In this document: positions 5,836-10,855 of the stretch, piece by piece | How positions within the stretch are numbered: position 1 is the first letter of the stretch | Layout of the letters: every line of letters begins with the position of its first letter | Origin: UBA1723 sp045641065 | GTDB taxonomy: Bacteria > Bacteroidota > Bacteroidia > Bacteroidales > Paludibacteraceae | Length of the DNA stretch: 10,855 bases | Assembly (NCBI GenBank): GCA_045641065.1 | Contig: JAZUGF010000003.1 | Location: 1-10,855, forward strand | Direction of reading: 5' to 3' | Made by a program: the position numbers and the translations under genes | Notes under the pieces: model-generated | What the model saw: the letters and a program-made list of their open reading frames with translations, nothing else | Databases searched by the model: none | What the model was told of the DNA's origin: nothing

Positions 5836-7491
5836 ATGGCATCTATTCTTTCAAACAATACTATTCCTGATTGGTTGGAAAAATGGGCGGCAGAGACTCC
5901 GAATAAGGAGTGTATCGTCTACTCTGACAGAGATTTCCGCCTAACATGGAAAGAGACAGATACTCGCGTCAACAATATGGCGAAGGGTATGTTGGCAGTA
6001 GGCATCAAGCCTGGCGATCATGTTGGTATCTGGGCGACAAACGTTCCTGACTGGCTTATCGTTCTTTACGCTTGTGCCAAGATTGGTGCTATCGCTGTAA
6101 CAGTTAACACAAACTACAAGCAGAACGAGCTTGAATATCTTTGCCAGAACGCCGATCTAAATGCGTTATTTATTATTGACGGAACTTGGGAGTCAGACTT
6201 CGTGGAGATGACTTACACAATGTTGCCTGAGTTGAAAACATCGCAGAGAGGCCATCTAAACAATGAGAAACTGCCTCTATTGAAGACGGTGGTATATATC
6301 GGCTCTGAGAAGCATCGTGGAATGTACAACACTCAGGAGTTGCTACTTTTGGGTGAGATGTCAGCCGACGATGATCTAAAGGCTGCTCGTGCAAATGTTA
6401 AGTGCCACGACGTCGTGAATATGCAGTATACTTCCGGAACAACTGGTTTCCCTAAGGGTGTGATGCTAACTCACCATAATATCACAAATAACGGTTACGC
6501 TACAGGTCTTCAGATGGAATTCACACAGAACGATAAACTTTGTACTTGTGTGCCACTATTCCACTGCTTCGGAGTCGTGCTTGCCACAATGGCTTGCTTG
6601 ACTCACGGATCTACGATGGTAATGGTGGAGAAATTCGATCCATTGGTTGTACTTGCGTCGGTACATAAGGAGCGTTGTACAATCCTTTATGGAGTGCCAA
6701 CAATGTTTATCGCAGAGCTTAACCACCCAATGTTCAGTATGTTCGACCTAACAAGCCTACGTACAGGAATCATGGCTGGAGCTCTTTGCCCAGTGGAGTT
6801 GATGAAACGTGTGGAGAAGGACATGTACATGAAGATGACATCGGTTTATGGACTTACTGAGACATCTCCAGGAATGTCTCATACAAATATCAACGACCCA
6901 TTCGAGAAGCGTTGCACTACAGTAGGCGTCGACTATCCAGAGGTTGTGGTTAAGGTTATTAACCCAGAGACTGGTAAGGAGTGTGCAGTAGGAGAGCAGG
7001 GTGAGATGTGTTGTAAGGGCTACAACTTGATGAAGGGTTACTACAAGAATGAGGAGGCCACAAACGAGACAATCGACGCTAACGGATTCCTTCACTCAGG
7101 TGACTTGGGTATCAAGGATGAGGACGGATACTACCGTATCACAGGCCGTATCAAGGATATGATCATTCGTGGAGGAGAGAACATCTATCCACGCGAAATA
7201 GAGGAATACTTATTGAGTATGCCAGGCATCAGAGATGTGCAGGTAGCAGGTATTCCAAGCAAGAAGTATGGCGAGCAGGTCGGAGCTTTCATTATCAAGC
7301 ACGACGGTGCCGACATCAAGGAAGAAGACGTTGTGGATTACTGCAAGGGTAAGATCGCAAGATTTAAGATCCCTAAATACGTATTCTTCATCGACCAATT
7401 CCCACTAACAGGTTCAGGCAAAATCCAGAAGTTCAAACTTGGAGGCATTGGACTTGAGCTTTGCAAGCAGCAAGGAATTGAGGTCATCTAA
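5836..7491 (+). CDS. AMP-forming acyl-CoA ligase (fatty-acid/medium-chain type)
   Basis: A 551-residue ANL-superfamily enzyme that activates a carboxylic acid with ATP to an acyl-adenylate and transfers it to CoA. The ATP-binding loop is YTSGTTGFPKGVML (198-211). Motif YGLTETSPG (338-346) and the GDLG hinge region (422-425) are present. The A5-A8 stretch YRITGRIKDMIIRGGENIYP spans 433-452. The catalytic lysine is K529 in LTGSGKIQK. The length and the GGENIYP form fit the fatty-acyl/medium-chain CoA ligase group rather than acetyl-CoA synthetase, but the exact substrate cannot be read from sequence. There is no signal peptide. It forms a two-gene operon with the HTH-cupin regulator just upstream (4-bp gap) and is closed by a terminator 26 bp downstream. 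Confidence 0.92.
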   Translation: MASILSNNTIPDWLEKWAAETPNKECIVYSDRDFRLTWKETDTRVNNMAKGMLAVGIKPGDHVGIWATNVPDWLIVLYACAKIGAIAVTVNTNYKQNELEYLCQNADLNALFIIDGTWESDFVEMTYTMLPELKTSQRGHLNNEKLPLLKTVVYIGSEKHRGMYNTQELLLLGEMSADDDLKAARANVKCHDVVNMQYTSGTTGFPKGVMLTHHNITNNGYATGLQMEFTQNDKLCTCVPLFHCFGVVLATMACLTHGSTMVMVEKFDPLVVLASVHKERCTILYGVPTMFIAELNHPMFSMFDLTSLRTGIMAGALCPVELMKRVEKDMYMKMTSVYGLTETSPGMSHTNINDPFEKRCTTVGVDYPEVVVKVINPETGKECAVGEQGEMCCKGYNLMKGYYKNEEATNETIDANGFLHSGDLGIKDEDGYYRITGRIKDMIIRGGENIYPREIEEYLLSMPGIRDVQVAGIPSKKYGEQVGAFIIKHDGADIKEEDVVDYCKGKIARFKIPKYVFFIDQFPLTGSGKIQKFKLGGIGLELCKQQGIEVI

Positions 7492-7516
7492 ACAAGATTT
7501 CTTATTCAACTTTGTC

Positions 7517-7555
7517 TTGGCCGTGTATGGAGTGATTCCATGCACGGCTAATTTT
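7517..7555 (+). terminator. Intrinsic terminator after acyl-CoA ligase
   Basis: GCCGTGTATGGA (7520-7531) pairs over 12 bp (one wobble) with TCCATGCACGGC (7537-7548) around a 5-nt loop. Flanking TTG/TAA extends the stem to 7517-7551, and TTTT follows. Confidence 0.85.
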
Positions 7556-7599
7556 ATAATACAATCAATATTTAATTTTAAAATTTAATAAATTTTACC

Positions 7600-7607
7600 T
7601 ATTTTTG
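7600..7607 (+). promoter_or_regulatory. Promoter of the LRR gene, -7 element
   Basis: TATTTTTG is an exact TAnnTTTG match 24 bp before the ATG at 7632. No clear TTTG is seen 19-21 nt upstream, where the sequence is AT-rich. Its position excludes an upstream TTG (7605) as a real start codon. Confidence 0.6.
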
Positions 7608-7631
7608 AAGAATAGGACTAATTTGTCAATA

Positions 7632-8873
7632 ATGGGAAAAATTTTATTATCAATTGCGACTATTTTAGTGTCGCTTTCATCATTTGCACAGACACCTGCA
7701 GAGCAGACAGGGTTAGGTTTTGTATACGACGAGTATTCTAAGACAGCAAAAGTATATAAGGGATCTGCGAATAAAAGTGTTGTCAATATTCCAGCAGTCG
7801 TAGTCAAAGACGGCAAAGAGTATACAGTAACGTCGATTGGTATGTCCTCGTTTGAAATGAGCAAAGCCAAGAAAATAGTGCTTCCGTCGACAATAAATAA
7901 TATTGAGGAATCTGCATTTAACGGTTGCAGAAATCTGCAGAGTATTAATTTGCCTAAAAATCTCACAGCAATAAAAGACTATACATTCCACGAATGTGTC
8001 AGCCTTACGACTATAACTATTCCAAACACAGTAACAGCTATCGGAGAAGAAGCTTTCTCCGGTTGTGAGAATTTGCAGAATATTGCCTTGACCAATGCAG
8101 TAAAATCAATTGGCAAAAGAGCTTTTGCTGCCTGTGCAGGCTTTACAAAGATCACAATACCAGGAAGCGTAAGTGCCATTCCTGCAAGTGCATTTGCAGG
8201 ATGTTTCCATGTAACTACAATAACCATCCCAAAATCGGTCACAAAAATACATGAATCCGCTTTCTACAATTGTCAATCACTCCAAGGTTTTATCGTAGAC
8301 AAAGAAAATCCTAATTACACTTCAAAAGATGGTGTGCTTTATGATAAGAAATTGACCAAGCTTGTTGCCTTTCCAGGACAAAAGCAAACCATTACAATAC
8401 CAAACACAGTAACATCAATCGGTGATTATGCTTTTAGTTGCTGTCAGGGGTTGACTAAAATCATGATACCAGACAATGTAAAGGAAATTGGCAGAGCTGC
8501 ATTTGTCAACTGTGGAAATCTATACACAGTGATGTTACCTAATAATATTACTGAGATTCAAGCAGCCACATTCTACAACTGTGAAAGTATTGAAAATATA
8601 GTTATTCCGGCATCAGTAGAGACTTTGGAAGCAAATGCATTTTACGGATGTACAAAACTTGGTGTGGTTAGAATTCCAGATGGAGCATTAAAAACAATAG
8701 AAAAGAATGTTTTCATGAATTGCGAGAGTTTGACATCCTTAAGAATTCCGCAGAACGTCACTAAGTGTGACGATCAATTCGAGAATTGTGTCAGTTTGAA
8801 AAAGATAAATGCGCCAACAGGATTGCAAATCTATGAAAACAACACTTACGACAGAACCGTCGTATACTATTAA
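7632..8873 (+). CDS. Secreted BspA-like leucine-rich repeat protein
   Basis: A 413-residue protein. Residues 1-19 form a signal peptide (basic residue, hydrophobic stretch, cleavage likely at SFA/Q). About a dozen repeats of roughly 23 residues follow between 62 and 395, of the Treponema/BspA type (pattern IPxxVTxIGxxAFxxCxxL). They are interrupted at about 222-250 by the NPNYTSKDGVLYDK type insert common in this family. Such proteins lie on the cell surface or in the periplasm and in related species bind host matrix or other cells; the partner here is unknown. No lipobox cysteine follows the signal peptide, and the C-terminus (ending DRTVVYY) does not show an evident type IX sorting domain, so anchoring is unclear. 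The ATG at 7632 is preferred because it begins the signal peptide and follows the promoter. The gene is monocistronic. Confidence 0.9.
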   Translation: MGKILLSIATILVSLSSFAQTPAEQTGLGFVYDEYSKTAKVYKGSANKSVVNIPAVVVKDGKEYTVTSIGMSSFEMSKAKKIVLPSTINNIEESAFNGCRNLQSINLPKNLTAIKDYTFHECVSLTTITIPNTVTAIGEEAFSGCENLQNIALTNAVKSIGKRAFAACAGFTKITIPGSVSAIPASAFAGCFHVTTITIPKSVTKIHESAFYNCQSLQGFIVDKENPNYTSKDGVLYDKKLTKLVAFPGQKQTITIPNTVTSIGDYAFSCCQGLTKIMIPDNVKEIGRAAFVNCGNLYTVMLPNNITEIQAATFYNCESIENIVIPASVETLEANAFYGCTKLGVVRIPDGALKTIEKNVFMNCESLTSLRIPQNVTKCDDQFENCVSLKKINAPTGLQIYENNTYDRTVVYY

Positions 8874-8902
8874 TTTGAGCTTGTAATATTTACATTATAT
8901 CA

Positions 8903-8931
8903 AAAAGGGAAGATCGTCGGTCTTCCCTTTT
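8903..8931. terminator. Bidirectional-type terminator after LRR gene
   Basis: AAAAGGGAAGA (8903-8913) and TCTTCCCTTTT (8921-8931) form a perfect 11-bp stem with a 7-nt loop and T4 within the 3' arm. The symmetric A- and T-runs would let it work on both strands. It lies 29 bp after the LRR stop codon. Confidence 0.85.
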
Positions 8932-8963
8932 GCGTTAATGGTATGGCGTCGCCCTAGCAAAGT

Positions 8964-9110
8964 TTATAAAATGGGAGGATCTAATACTGGAATGATTAGA
9001 TTATCGGAATCTGTTGAGGTATGATTAAAAAACATACTATAATAAATAGGCATATAAGTGATTCCTTTTTCATTGTAAACTTCGCGTTCATTGCTAAATA
9101 CTATAGCACG
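8964..9110 (-). pseudogene. Possible C-terminal remnant of an unknown protein
   Basis: On the minus strand an open frame of 48 codons (ending VLDPPIL-stop) has protein-like composition, including NEKGITYMPIYYSMFFN. Its upstream continuity is cut at 9111, where a 34-bp sequence copied from the 3' end of the following gene begins. The nearest in-frame ATG lies beyond that junction, within the palindrome at 9145-9171, and would give a chimeric 64-residue product. I do not recognise the family. A chance open frame is a real alternative. Confidence 0.3.
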
Positions 9111-9144
9111 ATGGATATTGGAAGGTGAATCTATAACAAACAAA
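9111..9144 (+). repeat. 34-bp direct repeat, upstream copy
   Basis: Exact copy of 10686-10719, which covers the last 26 nt of the downstream ATP-binding protein gene (coding GYWKVNL-stop) plus 8 nt of its 3' flank. Upstream of 9111 the frame meets a stop at once and shows no similarity to that gene, so this is an isolated 3'-end fragment. The two copies are 1575 bp apart and bracket the gene. Confidence 0.93.
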
Positions 9145-9171
9145 TAGAGACGCCACAATGTGACGTCTCTA
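9145..9171. repeat. 27-bp dispersed-type palindrome (TAGAGACG...CGTCTCTA)
   Basis: TAGAGACGCCACA and TGTGACGTCTCTA pair at 12 of 13 positions around base 9158. It abuts the 34-bp repeat without any gap. The opening TAGAGACGC also starts the repeat cluster at 2389. Palindromes built on GTAGAGACG are familiar as dispersed intergenic repeats in several bacterial groups. No T-run follows, so it is not a standard terminator. Confidence 0.75.
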
Positions 9172-9218
9172 CAATGTATATATTTGTCAGAAAATAATGT
9201 TTATTTTGAAATAATCAG

Positions 9219-9226
9219 TACTTTTG
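9219..9226 (+). promoter_or_regulatory. Promoter of the AlbA_2-type gene, -7 element
   Basis: TACTTTTG is an exact TAnnTTTG match 24 bp before the ATG at 9251. No TTTG stands at 19-21 nt upstream (the nearest, at 9205-9208, is too close). Its position makes the in-frame TTG at 9224 an unlikely start. Confidence 0.55.
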
Positions 9227-9250
9227 CACCGAATAAAGAATGTTAATGTT

Positions 9251-10711
9251 ATGACAAAAGAACAAGTACAAAAATTAATAAATCAAGGTGAAGGTCTAAC
9301 AATCGAATTCAAAAATGCTTCAAATGGACTGCCAAAGTCAATGTTTGAGACAATGTGTGCTTTTCTCAACAAATCTGGAGGATACATACTTCTAGGAGTA
9401 AATGATGACAGAACTATAGAAGGGCTTGACATGTATTCTGCAGAATCTTATTGTAAAGAGATAGCAACATTGTCAAACAATCCAAACAAACTGTCTCCTT
9501 GTTTTTTAGTTGATACTGAAGTGGTTGAAATTCAAGACAAAAATATTGTTGTTGTTTATGTACCTATCTCTTCGCAAGTACATAAACTAAATGGTAAAAT
9601 TTTCGACAGAAGTTTTGAAGGAGATTTTGAAGTCAAAACCGACGACAGCATCAAAGATATTTATTTTAGGAAAAGCAATTACTATTCAGAAAATACAGTT
9701 TATCCATATCTGTATGAATCTGATTTTGTTCCTAATATAGTCTCAAGAGTACGTACGCTAATTCGTAATATCAGACCTGATCATCCATGGAATGATTTGT
9801 CTGATACGGAATTCTATAATGTCGCTGGATTGTACCGACGCGATATAAATAGAAATGTGGAAGGGTTTACAATGACTGCACTATTGCTCTTTGGCAAAGA
9901 TGAAATCATACAGAGTGCTTTACCTCAATATAGGACAGAGCTATTGGTAAGGGTTCATGATTTGGATCGTTACGATGATCGTTTGACTGTGAAATGCAAC
10001 CTCATTGATGCTTATAGCCAAATTCTTGGTTTTGTAATGAAATACCTGCCAGACAAGTTTTTCCTAGAAGGAGATTTGAGAATCTCTTTAAGAGAGAAAA
10101 TATTTCGTGAGATTATAACGAATATGCTTATCCATAGAGAATTTACCAATGGTTCTATGTCTTCACTCATTATCTATAGAGATAGAATAGAGACAAAGAA
10201 TCCAAACAAGCCACATCATTTTGGAGATCTTGTTCCAGGTGAATTTGAGCCGTTTCCTAAAAATCCAAATATTGCTCAAATTTTCACTCAAATTGGAAGG
10301 GCAGAGACTTTGGGAACAGGTGTACGAAATGTATACAAATATTCCAAAGCATATTCTGGTAACGACTTCATATCTATTTGTGAAGACGATACTTTCAGAA
10401 CAATTGTTCCCATTCCAAACTATGCTCCAGCAAATCTTTTTGCAAAGAACCATGTAAATTGTGCTAAAGAAAATCTGCCTGTAAATCTGCCTGTAAATCT
10501 GCCTGTAAATCTGCCTGTAAATCTGCCTGTAATTGATAAGGAGATAATAAAACTGATCATTGAGGACAATAGGACAACTTACGATTCACTTTCTAAAAAG
10601 TTAAACAAGACTCGTGAGACTATTCGTGTTCATCTCCACACTCTTGTCTCCAAAGGTATCATCACCCGCGTCGGAGCAGATAAGAATGGATATTGGAAGG
10701 TGAATCTATAA
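9251..10711 (+). CDS. AlbA_2 / GHKL-type ATP-binding protein with C-terminal winged helix
   Basis: A 486-residue cytoplasmic protein of the COG2865-type family (often named putative transcriptional regulator or RecG-like ATP-binding protein). Residues 13-140 form the AlbA_2 (Schlafen AlbA-like) domain, with the signature EFK at 19-21 and GGYILLGVNDD at 43-53. A GHKL-like ATP-binding domain follows, with an N-box-like REIITNMLIHRE (286-297) and a glycine-rich TLGTGV (353-358). A linker holds five NLPV repeats (408-427). A winged helix-turn-helix (about 430-486; YDSLSKKLNKTRETIRVHLHTLVSKG) ends the protein. Its biological role is not established; a regulatory or defence-linked role is possible. 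The ATG at 9251 is chosen because the upstream TTG lies in the promoter. Codon use is AT-rich, unlike the central genes. It is flanked by 34-bp direct repeats and followed within 7 bp by the terminal inverted repeat, which suggests an accessory, perhaps exchangeable, gene. Confidence 0.85.
   Translation: MTKEQVQKLINQGEGLTIEFKNASNGLPKSMFETMCAFLNKSGGYILLGVNDDRTIEGLDMYSAESYCKEIATLSNNPNKLSPCFLVDTEVVEIQDKNIVVVYVPISSQVHKLNGKIFDRSFEGDFEVKTDDSIKDIYFRKSNYYSENTVYPYLYESDFVPNIVSRVRTLIRNIRPDHPWNDLSDTEFYNVAGLYRRDINRNVEGFTMTALLLFGKDEIIQSALPQYRTELLVRVHDLDRYDDRLTVKCNLIDAYSQILGFVMKYLPDKFFLEGDLRISLREKIFREIITNMLIHREFTNGSMSSLIIYRDRIETKNPNKPHHFGDLVPGEFEPFPKNPNIAQIFTQIGRAETLGTGVRNVYKYSKAYSGNDFISICEDDTFRTIVPIPNYAPANLFAKNHVNCAKENLPVNLPVNLPVNLPVNLPVIDKEIIKLIIEDNRTTYDSLSKKLNKTRETIRVHLHTLVSKGIITRVGADKNGYWKVNL
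10472..10531 (+). repeat. In-frame 12-bp tandem repeat, five identical units
   Basis: AATCTGCCTGTA is repeated five times without a single base change, encoding Asn-Leu-Pro-Val x5 between the ATP-binding and winged-helix domains. Perfect identity at third codon positions points to recent expansion by slippage or unequal exchange. The unit is a multiple of three, so gain or loss changes linker length without breaking the frame. A GTAAAT at 10454-10459 may be an eroded earlier unit. Confidence 0.97.
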
Positions 10712-10719
10712 CAAACAAA
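10686..10719 (+). repeat. 34-bp direct repeat, downstream copy
   Basis: Identical to 9111-9144. It contains the last eight codons and the stop of the ATP-binding protein gene plus 8 nt, and its last base is the first base of the right inverted-repeat arm. Confidence 0.93.
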
Positions 10720-10753
10720 AAGAGGGTGTATCAAAATTGATATGCCCTCTTTT
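10718..10753 (+). terminator. Terminator for the AlbA_2-type gene, within the repeat
   Basis: AAAAGAGGG pairs with CCCTCTTTT and the stem continues through two wobbles into TATCAA/TTGATA, followed by a short T-run. It starts 7 bp after the stop codon at 10709-10711. Confidence 0.65.
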
Positions 10754-10780
10754 CGTATTTAAAAATCAACGAAAAAAAAT

Positions 10781-10814
10781 CAAAAAAGCCCCGACTTTCT
10801 CAAGCTGGGGCTTT
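10781..10814 (-). terminator. Inward-facing intrinsic terminator in right repeat arm
   Basis: Mirror copy of 45-78. On the minus strand the GCCCC/GGGGC stem is followed by TTTTTT and then another T8, so it would stop transcription entering from the right of the window. In the plus direction its tail is weaker. Confidence 0.7.
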
Positions 10815-10842
10815 GTGTTTTCATAAAGATTTTGTATCTTTA
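10812..10842 (+). promoter_or_regulatory. Outward-facing promoter in right repeat arm
   Basis: TTTG (10812-10815), a 19-nt gap, then TATCTTTA (10835-10842), one base from the TAnnTTTG consensus. It points out of the window toward an unseen gene. Confidence 0.5.
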
Positions 10843-10855
10843 TAGAAATCAAATA

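Larger units (their letters stand above)
10719..10855. repeat. Right arm of 137-bp perfect terminal inverted repeat
   Basis: Exact reverse complement of 4-140. It begins 7 bp after the stop codon of the ATP-binding protein gene and continues to the window edge, so its outer limit is unknown. It carries the same three hairpins as the left arm. Confidence 0.97.

Noticed and set aside
7595..8242. Overlapping minus-strand open frames across the LRR gene
   Set aside because: They are antisense shadows of a repetitive gene with a signal peptide, promoter and terminator on the plus strand.
1..10855. Simple fold-back assembly artefact as the source of the inverted repeat
   Set aside because: The two arms join different unique sequences next to different genes, so the interior is not duplicated; a repeat-induced contig break fits better.

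Overview
The window reads as chromosomal DNA of an anaerobic member of the Bacteroidales (Bacteroides/Prevotella-like). The evidence is a set of promoter elements of the Bacteroidetes type (TAnnTTTG, in the best case with TTTG 19 nt upstream), AT-rich leaders without Shine-Dalgarno sequences, a BspA-type leucine-rich-repeat protein, and an oxygen-defence cluster typical of strict anaerobes. The genus cannot be fixed from the sequence alone.

Layout, left to right. (1) 1-140 is one arm of a perfect 137-bp inverted repeat whose other arm closes the window at 10719-10855. (2) 201-893 (minus) encodes a protein with motifs of the uracil-DNA-glycosylase fold. (3) 894-1353 is non-coding, with GC-rich hairpins and the ilvE promoter. 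(4) 1354-2376 is ilvE, closed by a terminator. (5) 2546-4907 is an oxidative-stress cluster: a PerR-type Fur-family regulator, a flavodiiron oxygen reductase that overlaps it by ATGA, and a 'reverse' rubrerythrin. It has a good promoter with a PerR-box-like palindrome downstream of it, and it ends in a strong terminator. (6) 4907-5270 is a non-coding, repeat-dense stretch with a 38-bp near-perfect palindrome. (7) 5271-7491 is a two-gene unit: an XRE-HTH/cupin regulator and an AMP-forming acyl-CoA ligase 4 bp apart, closed by a terminator. (8) 7600-8931 is a monocistronic secreted LRR (BspA-like) gene with its own promoter and terminator. (9) 8932-9250 is a scar-like region with a minus-strand gene fragment, a copy of the 3' end of the next gene, and a dispersed-type palindrome. 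(10) 9251-10711 encodes an AlbA_2/GHKL-type ATP-binding regulator with an in-frame 12-bp tandem repeat, followed 7 bp later by the right inverted-repeat arm.

The middle of the window looks like conserved housekeeping and stress genes with biased codon use (AAG, ATC and GAG preferred). The two outer genes use AT-rich codons and look accessory. Each outer gene reads outward into one identical copy of the repeat, which carries a terminator for that gene, a terminator against transcription from outside, and an outward-facing promoter. The AlbA_2-type gene is also bracketed by 34-bp exact direct repeats. These repeats at the edges are the least ordinary part of the window. No complete new multi-gene system can be claimed from what is visible.
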